From the NCBI GenBank assembly GCA_903927025.1, contig CAIYLG010000035.1, positions 19,505 through 83,504 on the forward strand: a stretch of DNA of 64,000 nucleotides, written 5' to 3'. Position numbers and translations under genes: made by a program. The notes beneath the pieces were generated by a model that had not been told where the DNA came from, did no database searches, and saw nothing but the letters and a program-made list of their open reading frames with translations. Positions 54,353 to 62,838 of the stretch are shown here, piece by piece. Position 1 is the first letter of the stretch, and each line of letters opens with the position of its first letter. This DNA comes from an uncultured Armatimonadota bacterium (GTDB taxonomy: Bacteria > Armatimonadota > Fimbriimonadia > Fimbriimonadales > Fimbriimonadaceae).

Positions 54353-54925
54353 TCAGACGGCCGCTCGCTCTCCCCAGAGCACTCTAAACACTTCGTCGGC
54401 GAGATCCGCCGCGGACTTTGCCCGCTCGGTGCGGCTCCACTGCATGGCGGCGCCGAAGATGGCCCAGCTCCAGACGGAGGCGGTGGTTTCCAGGTTGTCT
54501 CGCCGACCTTCGGCGGAGAGGCGTGATAGCAGAAAGCGGTACAGGGTGTCCTGGGCGGTGGACTCTACTAGCGGGTCCATGCGTCGGTCGGTTTTTCGAC
54601 ACCGGCTGTTGAGACGGCCCATAAATTCGGTGACGGTTTGAATAAGGAGCCTGAGGCCCGCCTCATCGAAGACAACCTCTGGACTTAACCGGGATTCCAG
54701 CGCATCTTGGAACCCGTCTCGAATGAGGCTCTCGAAGATGGCGAACTTATCCTCAAAGTGCGCGTAGAACGTGGCACGGTTGACAGTGGCTCGCGCGGCG
54801 ACATCCTGGACGCTGATGCTGAGGAAGCTCTTTTCTAGCAACAGTTCAGACATTGCCTGCTGAAGCAGCTGTCGCGTTCGCTTGACTCGTGGGTCGGCTT
54901 CTCTAAGAGCGGTCAGCAAATTCAA
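54353..54925 (-). CDS. TetR/AcrR family transcriptional regulator
   Basis: 190 residues. The DNA-binding part is RVKRTRQLLQQAMSELLLEKSFLSISVQDVAARATVNRATFYAHFEDKFAIFE (13-65), a textbook TetR helix-turn-helix with TFYxHFxxKxxL end. The ligand domain (residues 70-190) is diverged, as usual. It is divergent from YceI-membrane-VOC genes across a 167-base gap and likely represses them, responding to a hydrophobic or quinone-like ligand. Confidence 0.93.
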   Translation of the reverse strand: MNLLTALREADPRVKRTRQLLQQAMSELLLEKSFLSISVQDVAARATVNRATFYAHFEDKFAIFESLIRDGFQDALESRLSPEVVFDEAGLRLLIQTVTEFMGRLNSRCRKTDRRMDPLVESTAQDTLYRFLLSRLSAEGRRDNLETTASVWSWAIFGAAMQWSRTERAKSAADLADEVFRVLWGERAAV

Positions 54926-55092
54926 TCTCCCGGCTTTGAATGAAGAAAATCACAACAGATGTTCGAATTTGTCGGTTAAGCGACAGCTGCTGAAATTTGC
55001 TGATTGATCTCTCGATTCCTAGCTACGTAACATTATACACAACACACGTTGCCTAAACAACGAGTGATGCTTACGAGAGAAAGAGAGAACCC

Positions 55093-55701
55093 ATGAAGAT
55101 TCAGAAAACCCTTTCCGTCCTTGCAATCGCGTCCGCATTCGCCAGCATCGCCAGCGCCCAGCAGCACAAATTCGAGATCGATGCGAAGACATTCGGCTAC
55201 CGAAACGTCGCCAGTATCGAGAGTGTTGCCGACTTCGAAACCTTCACCGGCAAGACCAATGGCGTCACCGGATATATCGCATTCAACTCCAAGACAAAGG
55301 TTGGAAGCGGCAAAATCGTTGTTGATCCCAAGTCGATCGACACTGGCATCCCACTGCGAAACGAGCACATGCAGTCAGCCGGTTGGCTGGACACGACCAA
55401 GTACCCTGAGATCGTGTTCGAAGCCGCCAAGGTTCAGGCGATCAAGGGCAATGACTACAAAGTGACCGGATCCTTCACCCTACATGGCGTGACCAAGAAG
55501 ATCACCGTCCCCGTCACCGTTCGCTATAGCGCGGCTGGCCCAGCCAATAAGGCGGCTGGCTTTGAAGGCGATATTGTCCGACTCACGACCAAGTTCAACA
55601 TCGTGTTGGCAGACTACGGCATCACCATTCCGCAGATGGCGGCTGGAAAGGTTGCCAAGGATGTCACCATCAGCCTGAGCACGTACGCAATCTCCAAGTA
55701 A
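55093..55701 (+). CDS. YceI family periplasmic protein
   Basis: 202 residues. Signal peptide MKIQKTLSVLAIASAFASIASAQQ. The lipocalin-like YceI pattern is clear: FEIDAKTFGYRNVASIES, GYIAFNSKTKVGSGKIVVDPKSIDTGIPLRNEHMQSAGWLDTTKYPEIVFEA, VTGSFTLHGVTKKITVPVTV. It binds a long isoprenoid such as a polyprenyl or ubiquinone-type lipid in related proteins. Purine-rich leader GAGAGAAAGAGAGAA gives a ribosome site. First of a three-gene operon. Confidence 0.95.
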   Translation: MKIQKTLSVLAIASAFASIASAQQHKFEIDAKTFGYRNVASIESVADFETFTGKTNGVTGYIAFNSKTKVGSGKIVVDPKSIDTGIPLRNEHMQSAGWLDTTKYPEIVFEAAKVQAIKGNDYKVTGSFTLHGVTKKITVPVTVRYSAAGPANKAAGFEGDIVRLTTKFNIVLADYGITIPQMAAGKVAKDVTISLSTYAISK

Positions 55702-55708
55702 TACGACC

Positions 55709-56155
55709 ATGGGTCTCAAACTTCAAAAACTCTTCAAGGGCGTGGGAATGGCAGCAGCCATTCTCGGCGCTCTTGGAGCCCTCTCCATCCCCTTCGTCCA
55801 TCAATCTTATGAGGCGAAGTCCATCCTGACCCAGCGGGTTCAGGTTGATTCTGCCGACAAGCTGTTCAATGACGGCCCTACGGCCATTGGCTCACCGCAG
55901 AAGATGATTATTGAGGATCCCAAGGCGGTCGTCGGAACCAAGGATGGGGTTCGGCTTGTCAATGACGCCTACCTTCAGAGCCACCACATCTACCCGCTTC
56001 AACTCAAGACAGTGGACTTTACCCTCGAGAACGCTCGAACCGGCTTTGTTGCCGTCTGCGCATTTGGCTGGCTCATTCTCCTGTTAATCTATCGCAAGCA
56101 AAGGCGCGAACAGTTAAAAGCTGAGGCGCTCACCACAGACTCAGAACCATCATGA
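55709..56155 (+). CDS. Membrane protein of YceI-VOC operon
   Basis: 148 residues with one N-terminal helix (VGMAAAILGALGALSIPFV), a soluble middle of about 80 residues (periplasmic), and a C-terminal helix (GFVAVCAFGWLILLLIYR), then a basic tail. Seven bases follow the YceI stop, and its stop overlaps the VOC gene start by four bases. No recognised family. Likely partner of YceI at the membrane. Confidence 0.7.
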   Translation: MGLKLQKLFKGVGMAAAILGALGALSIPFVHQSYEAKSILTQRVQVDSADKLFNDGPTAIGSPQKMIIEDPKAVVGTKDGVRLVNDAYLQSHHIYPLQLKTVDFTLENARTGFVAVCAFGWLILLLIYRKQRREQLKAEALTTDSEPS

Positions 56156-56988
56156 TCACCTCCGTCGGCCCGGTAAGCCTTGTCGTCCCCAACCAGCAGC
56201 GTTCCGTTGACTTCTACCGAAACGTGCTCGGCTTCTTTCTGCTCAGCGAGCAGGGTGACGCCGCAGTGATGGGTACTGCCGATGGCAAGATCCTGCTGAC
56301 CCTGAGCGAGAATCCGGAAGCTCCTCCTGTCAGCCGACGCGTCCCCGGTCTGTTCCACTTCGCTGTTCTGTTCCCAAGCCGAGCCGCGCTTGGCAAGGAG
56401 CTTGCCCACCTCATCAAAGCGGGATGGAAGCTCAGCGGAGCCGGCGACCACCTCGTGAGCGAGGCGCTCTACCTCGATGACCCTGATGGAAACGGCATAG
56501 AGCTTTACTATGACCGCCCCCGCAGCGTCTGGGAATTTGAGGACGGCAAGGTCAAGATGGACACGCTCAGCGTCGATATCGAATCACTCTTGGCAGAAGG
56601 TGCCGCCGAGACCACGCCATGGACTGGCATCCCGAACGGCACCACAATGGGTCACGTTCATCTCAAAGTGAATGATGTCGATGCGGCCGGCACCTTCTAC
56701 CAGGCTCTTCTAGGATTCGACCTCATGGCAATATGGGAGAAGGCCCTGTTCGTAGCCGCTGGCGGTTACCACCACCACCTCGGGCTCAATGCCTGGATGT
56801 CAAACGGATCAGAGAAACGCCCCGAGTTCGCCCTAGGCCTCCGAGGCTTTTCCGTGAACTTCAACTCCGGATCAGACGTGAAGGCAGCAGTGGCAAGGCT
56901 AAAGGCCGCTGGCTACGAAGTGGACACCAACGGCCTAGACCCATTCGTCCACGACCCCGCCGGCAACGGCCTCTGGCTACACGCCTAA
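56152..56988 (+). CDS. VOC family protein, CatE-like ring-cleaving dioxygenase type
   Basis: 278 residues with two glyoxalase/bleomycin-resistance modules. Module 1: VSLVVPNQQRSVDFYRNVLGFFLLSE...YLDDPDGNGIELYYDRPRSVW. Module 2: GHVHLKVNDVDAAGTFYQALLGFDLM...GGYHHHLGLNAWMSNG, with the metal His in GHVH and HHHLG. The pattern is that of CatE/MhqO extradiol enzymes. Coupled by ATGA to the previous gene. Under a TetR regulator it likely handles quinone or catechol stress. Its 3-prime end overlaps the convergent GH116 gene by 12 bases. Confidence 0.92.
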   Translation: MITSVGPVSLVVPNQQRSVDFYRNVLGFFLLSEQGDAAVMGTADGKILLTLSENPEAPPVSRRVPGLFHFAVLFPSRAALGKELAHLIKAGWKLSGAGDHLVSEALYLDDPDGNGIELYYDRPRSVWEFEDGKVKMDTLSVDIESLLAEGAAETTPWTGIPNGTTMGHVHLKVNDVDAAGTFYQALLGFDLMAIWEKALFVAAGGYHHHLGLNAWMSNGSEKRPEFALGLRGFSVNFNSGSDVKAAVARLKAAGYEVDTNGLDPFVHDPAGNGLWLHA

Positions 56989-59900
56989 CCAGATCGTTAG
57001 CTTTTCACCTGCTTTCAGCGTTACCTGTTCGGCGAGCAGGACGACGACACGGGAGCCGGTGACGGCGATCGTCGCCTGCTTTAGGCTCTTGTTGAATCGT
57101 ACTCCTACCGTTTTTGGCACGACGAGGCCCGTATCAAGCGTTACCGTCTGCAGGGTCAGCGTGCCGTACTTGAGGTCGATTTCGGCCTTTTGAACATCGG
57201 CGGTCTTCTTCTGGGAGAAGGTGCCCCAGCCATCGGCGGCAGTGAAGGCGGCGCGAAAGTCTTCTGGGGTGATTTTGGGCGAGAAGCCGATGTGGGCTTT
57301 CACCGCGTGGTACTCAAAGCCACAGGCGGCGATAAAGGTGCCGTGGCTGGCCATCGCTCTGGCGTAGTGGTCGGAGCATTCGATCTCATTCCACGGGTTA
57401 CGCAGATCCGCTCGGTACCGGTCATGAATCGCCTTCGTCACCGCGAGACCTTCTAAGACGAGCCCCTCCGCGATCATGTGTCCAGCAGCCTGATGCTCGA
57501 ACCCGCTCATGCACTCGTTGAAGTACCCAAACTGCCAAGCCGATGGGTCACCGAAAGCGTCCTTGTTCCCTTTCGGATTCGTGGTCATGATGAGTCCTCC
57601 ATCCCCGGGCATGGCGTACCACCGGCCTTCTTTATGCGCCTTGCGCCATGGGCCGACGTCGGGCGTAAAGTTGTACTTGTACAGCGCCTTGAGCGCGCTT
57701 ACGGTGTGCTCCTTGTTCAGTACTCGCCCAAGACCCACTTGGTGCGCCCACCACTGGCCCATCACCTGGTCGATATGGCAGCAGTCGTAAGTGCCCAGCG
57801 CGGTGGGATGATCTGGATCGCGGGTTTGGATGTAGTATTCCCCGTTGAACAAATCACGGTCGATATTCACGGTTCCACGCTGGAAGATGCCACGGCACCG
57901 TAGCGCAAATTCTTCGTCGCCTAGTTCCAACGCCATCGACTCACCGGCTCGCAATGCGGCCAAATAGAGCGACGAGATCCACGCGATCTTGCCATACCAG
58001 GCGGCGTCGAGCGTGTTCTCCTGTGCACCCTGGAGGAGGCCCTCGACGTTCTTGTCGAAGCTGATCATGTATTCCAGCGCCTGCTTGGCCTTGGGCCATA
58101 TGTCTTTTAGAAACGCAGGGTCCGAGCACATCTGATGCTCTCGGTAAAGGCGAAGGATGGAGCCCGCCTGGCCATCCATTGCGGCACGCTTGTCGTACTC
58201 CGCCCGAAAGCCGATCTCACCATCTGCGCTGTTGAACGCCACACCAAAATCAACCGTGGACCGAAGGTTTCGCTCCAATTCCGGAAAGATACGGCCCATC
58301 GCTTGGGCATAGTGCCACACATGGGTGCAGGTTCCCGCACAACATCCAACGCCTTCCCAGGCATAGAAACGTCCCGTACCAAATCGATGTGCGGTCGTGG
58401 TGGCCAACGTGGATGTGTTGGCAAACGTGCGGTCAAGGAACCAGTAGGGGAGGGTGGAGTCGTACCAGGTTTGATGCCACATTCGAGTCAGATGGGCTAG
58501 ACGAGCGTGGTTGTCGGCGACATATCTCACCACCGCGGCAGCGTCTTTGAACCGAGTAGCGTAGTGACGTCCAGACTTGTCATCCGGAATTCCCAGCCGA
58601 AGATTCGGGAAGTTCCATGCGACGACAAACGTCACCGTCTTCTCGACGTTGGGATCAAGGGTCAGGGTTTGAGAGACGCCATTGACGTGCGGCGGTCGGT
58701 CAATGGCAACTGCCTGACCATCTCCAAGTACGGCAATCGCGAGGGTTCCGTAGTCCGCCATCGTTTCAAGGGGCCCAGAACTGGGAGCCGTATCTGTCTG
58801 CCAAATGCGGCCGACACCGATGTTGCCCCACGCTCCCTTCTCGGCGTCGACAATCTCGATGGTTGCGGCCTTGCCTGCAAACTCCTTCACTGAGAAGGAT
58901 TCAAGGCGCATTTTGTTGTTGTCGGCTCCGGTCGCGGTGCGAACGACCTTTCCGTCGACGAGAAGATTGAGGCATGTAGTCCCCGCATGTTTGCCGCCCC
59001 CGATCCAGAACTGAAGGAAGTTCCTCTCAAGTTGGAACGACTTGCTGATCAGCTTTCCAACCGCCCCATCCTTATCGGTAATCCCAGCTCCTGCAGCAGT
59101 GGCGTGAGAGTTGACCACACGATCGCCGGGCCCCCCGACATCGCCCTGGTAGTCCGGCAGCTTCGATTTCAGAATTGGCCCGGTTCCGAAGGCGGTGCCT
59201 TCGACCGTCCAACCGACGTAGGTGTCGGAATCCCAGCTTTCAAACGGGAGATCAAACCGAGTGGATGCGGGCTGAGGAATCGACTCAATTCCCATAGTCG
59301 CCATCACGACGTTTGCCTCGGATTGGGTTTGGTTCGTCAATCGAAACGCGTCGTGCGGGTCTCGGTTATGCCCCAATGGATTTTCCATCCAGCCGTGCAT
59401 CGTCACATTGACCGGCTTCGCGCCAGTATTGCGGACCTTGTAATGCATCAGCGTTGCCGGGAGACTGCTGTCCTTGGCATCAAGGGGGATGAAGGGAGAA
59501 AATGCCTCCAGCTCCACCACCACAGTGGGATGATCCAGGTATCGGATGGTGCCGACTGGATACTCGCCGATAAATCGAATGTCTTTGAACCCTCGAATGT
59601 CGAGTTGGCGCACCGGTTCGTCATTGATGGCGATGCCAAAGCCTTGGTCAAACGGTAGGACTTGGTCGGGAGGGCTGACGTAGGCAGAACCACCGCCCGC
59701 ATTCAGTTTTTGGCCCTCATACGTGGCATCTTGCGGAGAGATTCCAAAGTGGTTGGCGTTAAAGATGTCCCACAGCCAGAGGCGACCGTCTCCGCCAAGG
59801 TAGAGGCCACCGGCACAAATCCCACCAATTGGCATCCCGATCTTGGCTAGCTGGGCACCTCGATACTCGGTTCGCTTCCCCCGTGCGGTCAGCGACTTCA

Positions 59901-60084
59901 CCCACTCTGGGTGGAGCTTTTTATCGGGAGGAATGGCGAACTGGAATTCGGCGGTTTGGAAAGGGCCGGCAAAGGCCCATTCCCGAGTCATGACACCAAG
60001 AGTGACAACACCGGCCAATTTCAGGAAGTCACGTCGAGCAACGCCGCCAGGACGACAGCAGCCTGGTTCATTCGAGCAATCCAC
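56977..60084 (-). CDS. GH116 family glycoside hydrolase with Tat signal (glucosylceramidase-like)
   Basis: About 1035 residues from a GTG at 60084 (fMDCSNEPGCCRPGGVARRDFLKLAGVV); an ATG at 60153 is possible but overlaps the start codon of the divergent gene. The RRDFLK twin-arginine motif and hydrophobic core indicate Tat export of a folded enzyme. N-terminal GBA2-like beta-sandwich: MPIGGICAGGLYLGGDGRLWLWDIFN. C-terminal alpha-toroid: WEGVGCCAGTCTHVWHYAQAMGRIFPELE, QENTLDAAWYG and the WNEIECSDHYARAMAS block. Family members cleave beta-glucosides, beta-xylosides and glucosylceramide. A large inserted region near residues 330-450 (TCLNLLVDGKVVRTATG) resembles a carbohydrate-binding sandwich. 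Confidence 0.9.
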   Translation of the reverse strand: MDCSNEPGCCRPGGVARRDFLKLAGVVTLGVMTREWAFAGPFQTAEFQFAIPPDKKLHPEWVKSLTARGKRTEYRGAQLAKIGMPIGGICAGGLYLGGDGRLWLWDIFNANHFGISPQDATYEGQKLNAGGGSAYVSPPDQVLPFDQGFGIAINDEPVRQLDIRGFKDIRFIGEYPVGTIRYLDHPTVVVELEAFSPFIPLDAKDSSLPATLMHYKVRNTGAKPVNVTMHGWMENPLGHNRDPHDAFRLTNQTQSEANVVMATMGIESIPQPASTRFDLPFESWDSDTYVGWTVEGTAFGTGPILKSKLPDYQGDVGGPGDRVVNSHATAAGAGITDKDGAVGKLISKSFQLERNFLQFWIGGGKHAGTTCLNLLVDGKVVRTATGADNNKMRLESFSVKEFAGKAATIEIVDAEKGAWGNIGVGRIWQTDTAPSSGPLETMADYGTLAIAVLGDGQAVAIDRPPHVNGVSQTLTLDPNVEKTVTFVVAWNFPNLRLGIPDDKSGRHYATRFKDAAAVVRYVADNHARLAHLTRMWHQTWYDSTLPYWFLDRTFANTSTLATTTAHRFGTGRFYAWEGVGCCAGTCTHVWHYAQAMGRIFPELERNLRSTVDFGVAFNSADGEIGFRAEYDKRAAMDGQAGSILRLYREHQMCSDPAFLKDIWPKAKQALEYMISFDKNVEGLLQGAQENTLDAAWYGKIAWISSLYLAALRAGESMALELGDEEFALRCRGIFQRGTVNIDRDLFNGEYYIQTRDPDHPTALGTYDCCHIDQVMGQWWAHQVGLGRVLNKEHTVSALKALYKYNFTPDVGPWRKAHKEGRWYAMPGDGGLIMTTNPKGNKDAFGDPSAWQFGYFNECMSGFEHQAAGHMIAEGLVLEGLAVTKAIHDRYRADLRNPWNEIECSDHYARAMASHGTFIAACGFEYHAVKAHIGFSPKITPEDFRAAFTAADGWGTFSQKKTADVQKAEIDLKYGTLTLQTVTLDTGLVVPKTVGVRFNKSLKQATIAVTGSRVVVLLAEQVTLKAGEKLTIWLGV

Positions 60085-60151
60085 GACGGCAAGGCTACCC
60101 CTACCGCCTGCGCTGCAACCACACTGCGTTGCCAATGGGTACGCTGGAACC

Positions 60152-60871
60152 ATGGCCTCGGCAGAAATCCAACGACTTTGGAAGCTCAGTCAGATCGATA
60201 GCGGCTTGGTGGAGATACGACTTCGGGCGGCGTCGCTAGATATCGGAAAGAAGATCGCCGCAGAGATCGTGGAATTGCAGAAGCAGGATGCCGAAGTTGG
60301 CGGGAAAGCCAAGAAGCTTCAGGCTGACCTTACCGACCTCGAACTCTCCCAGAAAGGTATCGACGAGAAGCTGAAGCGGATCGACAAGCAGATGTACGGT
60401 GGAACCTTGGTGAACTCTCGGGAGGTAGAGAACCTTCAAAAGGAAATTGCCGCCCTCAAGCGTCAGAGAGATACCAATGACGAAAAGATACTAGAGCTTT
60501 GGGAAGTCGTCCCACCTGCGAAAGCAGCCGCCGACAAAATCGAGCAGGCGATTGCCGCTAAAACGAAGGCGCTCGCGGATCGCCGCAAAGCAGCCGTGGC
60601 GGAAAAAGCCGCACTGGAAGCAGAGTTTGCCCGCCTGACCAAACTAAGACCCGATGCGCTGCGCGGCATCACCCCCGGACTTATGTCTCGATACGACGGC
60701 ATCCGGAACCGCATGGATGGTGTCGGCATGGCTGACGTCACGCGCACCAACTCTTGTGGAGTTTGCGGAACGATCATCCCCGAGAGGGCGTTTCAAAACC
60801 TGATAGACGAGAAGGTGGTCACATGCGAATCCTGTCACAGAATCCTCTACTACACGGAAGGCTTGGTCTAA
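60152..60871 (+). CDS. Coiled-coil zinc-ribbon protein (C4-type, DUF164/CdsZ-like)
   Basis: 239 residues from the ATG at 60152 (MASAEIQRLWKLSQIDSGL). Residues 10-175 form a long coiled coil (KKLQADLTDLELSQKGIDEKLKRID, EVENLQKEIAALKRQRD), and the C-terminus has CGVCGTIIPER...CESCHRILYY, a four-cysteine zinc ribbon. This layout is the C4-type zinc ribbon/DUF164 family, shared with chlamydial CdsZ-like proteins, present in most bacteria. Cytoplasmic; proposed to bind RNA or act with ATPases, function not settled. Its ATG shares bases with a possible ATG of the divergent GH116 gene. Confidence 0.9.
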   Translation: MASAEIQRLWKLSQIDSGLVEIRLRAASLDIGKKIAAEIVELQKQDAEVGGKAKKLQADLTDLELSQKGIDEKLKRIDKQMYGGTLVNSREVENLQKEIAALKRQRDTNDEKILELWEVVPPAKAAADKIEQAIAAKTKALADRRKAAVAEKAALEAEFARLTKLRPDALRGITPGLMSRYDGIRNRMDGVGMADVTRTNSCGVCGTIIPERAFQNLIDEKVVTCESCHRILYYTEGLV

Positions 60872-61617
60872 AGGCGGTCAGCCTCGTTGGCGTGGGCTGC
60901 CTCTGCGGAAGCTGCGCGAAGTTCCCGGCGAACTCCGGGGCGAATTTCACGGCGATTACCGTGACGTTTACAGTCGCGGGGCAAATCAATCCGAACTACA
61001 TCTACGATGTGGCCCTCGCTCCGTACGACGTTCCAAATCCGACGCTGACGGGTGCGCCGCTGATCGTGATCAACGGAACCAATAACCCTAACGGACGCAT
61101 GGCAGGCTCGCCCTGTGAGTTTGTCGAATACCCGTCCCCCGCCGGGATTAACAGTGCGACGCCTTTTGCGCTTTATCAATTTGCCACTGCGGCCCAAACC
61201 GGCGGCAACACCAACGGAAACCCGATCAACCTAGCCGTCTATTCCACATCCCAGCTGGGCGTGATTACCAACTTCACCACTCCGCAGACGGGTGGCCCGA
61301 CTAACCAGCTTTCCTTCACGATCTACACCAACGAACTTACAGCGGCGGATGGAGCTACGGGAAAGAAACTACAGTCGATGCAGCTAAATATCATGACGAT
61401 GACTCGACCCTCCAACCTCGGTTCGGGTGCCCGAATCATCGATGGACTGGGGGATGATCGAAATGCCAACGGATTGAACGGCTTCCTCCAGGTGAACCTG
61501 CTTCAGAGCTCTCCATATACGAACGCAAACGGATTTGAACCGGCCGGGGACACGCTCGGTGGTACCGACCCGGATATCGACATCATCGACTACACCGTAA
61601 CTGTGAGCCATCCTTAG
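60823..61617 (+). CDS. Putative lipoprotein of unknown function
   Basis: 264 residues from the ATG at 60823, preceded by GAAGGTGG. The N-terminus MRILSQNPLLHGRLGLKAVSLVGVGCLCGSC is signal-like and ends in a Cys; a lipobox (GVGC or GSC) is plausible but not perfect. The remaining 230 residues are Asn/Thr/Gly-rich beta-type (FTAITVTFTVAGQINPNYIYDVAL, IDIIDYTVTVSHP). The first 49 bases overlap the 3-prime end of the zinc-ribbon gene in another frame. No family recognised. Confidence 0.65.
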   Translation: MRILSQNPLLHGRLGLKAVSLVGVGCLCGSCAKFPANSGANFTAITVTFTVAGQINPNYIYDVALAPYDVPNPTLTGAPLIVINGTNNPNGRMAGSPCEFVEYPSPAGINSATPFALYQFATAAQTGGNTNGNPINLAVYSTSQLGVITNFTTPQTGGPTNQLSFTIYTNELTAADGATGKKLQSMQLNIMTMTRPSNLGSGARIIDGLGDDRNANGLNGFLQVNLLQSSPYTNANGFEPAGDTLGGTDPDIDIIDYTVTVSHP

Positions 61618-61785
61618 CGAGACAGCTGCCCTCAAATCTGGAACAAGAACAGGCGTATCATAGAGCTGAGGAAATGTGTGGAAAAACCTGACAGTCGCCT
61701 GTACAGCACAACCTTTCCAAGAATGTCCGAATTACCGCAGGTCCGAATGCGAGGAAACTTGATCGCTTTCGAGCGGAACGCGCAC

Positions 61786-61959
61786 AACTCCTTACGTATT
61801 TAAGACGAGCAGCCTAATCTAACGGCTCATAAAGATTTCTGAGGAGCACTCCATGAGGCTCGGTGAACTTTACTATTCAATGTAACTCCTTATGTCTTCA
61901 GCAAGAGGAGCCTAATCTCATGGTCGGTACAGATTTCTGAGGACCACTCCATAAACTCG
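61786..61959 (+). repeat. Imperfect direct repeat, two copies about 98 bases apart
   Basis: Copy 1 61786-61861, copy 2 61884-61959. Shared runs: AACTCCTTA, GAGCCTAATCT/CAGCCTAATCT, AGATTTCTGAGGA, CACTCCAT. They lie in a 400-base gap before the RHS-linked small genes where no gene is seen. The start of each copy is AT-rich. Possibly tandemly repeated leader, recombination scar or RNA element. Confidence 0.7.
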
Positions 61960-62024
61960 TACACGAATCTAAATGCTCAAACTGCCTGGCCAGGCTTAAC
62001 TTTTTATTCTAAAAGCGATCAAAA

Positions 62025-62351
62025 CTATTTAGAATACTGCTGCAACGTAGCAGTACTCACGATCATGATAATTATTGCTAGGTTCACCGCGATCATCCAT
62101 GGTGCTGCTTGCTTAATTTCACTACGCCTCTTGCAACGGCAATCCCACAGGAAGAGTCCCTTTGCCAAGAAGTATGTCGGTGCCCAGACCCAAATCCAAA
62201 TTGACACAATCAAGTAGGATATATGTGCAACCCCTATTGAGGAGCCAGATCCTCTGGGGATAGCTAAAGTTACCAAGACCACTAGAGAAGGGATCAGTGC
62301 AAGGGCGAAACTTAGTTGCGCGCACTTTTTGGCGTTTATTGAATAAATCAT
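62025..62351 (-). CDS. Small multispanning membrane protein, RHS locus, candidate immunity
   Basis: 108 residues from the ATG at 62351; a TTG at 62366 would add five. Three hydrophobic segments: LSFALALIPSLVVLVTLAI, ISYLIVSIWIWVWAPTYFL and WMIAVNLAIIIMIVSTA, with a basic loop CRCKRRSEIK. Base composition is much more AT-rich than neighbours, as with the next two frames. It lies downstream of the RHS gene on the same strand. No family recognised. Its position and membrane nature fit an immunity protein for a membrane-acting toxin, or a decayed duplicate of one. Confidence 0.55.
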   Translation of the reverse strand: MIYSINAKKCAQLSFALALIPSLVVLVTLAIPRGSGSSIGVAHISYLIVSIWIWVWAPTYFLAKGLFLWDCRCKRRSEIKQAAPWMIAVNLAIIIMIVSTATLQQYSK

Positions 62352-62496
62352 TGTGAGTTTGAACAACTATAGTTGAGTAGCAATCGTTCCTATGATGGGT
62401 CAATTGCGTCTATAGAATAGAACATGATTTCAACCTCTGGGGCCAGACTCGGGCGAATACGCAAACTGGATGGATTGCAGACTTGGCCTAGCATGA

Positions 62497-62838
62497 TTAT
62501 CGATTCCTAGCAGCAAGAAATGCAGTAACCAGAGCGGACAAAATACAGGGACATTGTCTGATTGGTGGATTCACGAACGCACCACCAATTACATATGCGA
62601 TACCAAGCAACACTCCCGAAACGTCAGCTAAGTTGAACGCACGTTTTAAGATTACCGTCCTCCAAGTAGTTGAGCAAATTGCAACAGACAAAATCAATCC
62701 GACAACTGCAAGCGCATGATGCAGCGGAAAATCTTTCTGGATTGCTAGGCAGATATCGATAGCGAGCCACACCACTGCACACGCCGGATACACATATCCA
62801 ACCTCAAAGAGCGATTTATAGAGTGAGTATCTTTTCAT
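62497..62838 (-). CDS. Small membrane protein overlapping RHS gene end, candidate immunity
   Basis: 113 residues from the ATG at 62838, which overlaps the RHS stop by four bases (ATGA), so it is translationally coupled. Hydrophobic segments: VYPACAVVWLAIDICLAI, HALAVVGLILSVAIC, VSGVLLGIAYVIGG and ILSALVTAFLA. AT-rich like the RHS tip. In RHS polymorphic toxin loci the gene immediately downstream of the tip encodes the cognate immunity protein. A four-helix membrane protein is what one expects against a hydrophobic, membrane-acting toxin. Confidence 0.65.
   Translation of the reverse strand: MKRYSLYKSLFEVGYVYPACAVVWLAIDICLAIQKDFPLHHALAVVGLILSVAICSTTWRTVILKRAFNLADVSGVLLGIAYVIGGAFVNPPIRQCPCILSALVTAFLAARNR

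Noticed and set aside
54215..54526. 103-codon plus-strand frame opposite TetR end
   Set aside because: Antisense shadow of the TetR C-terminus.
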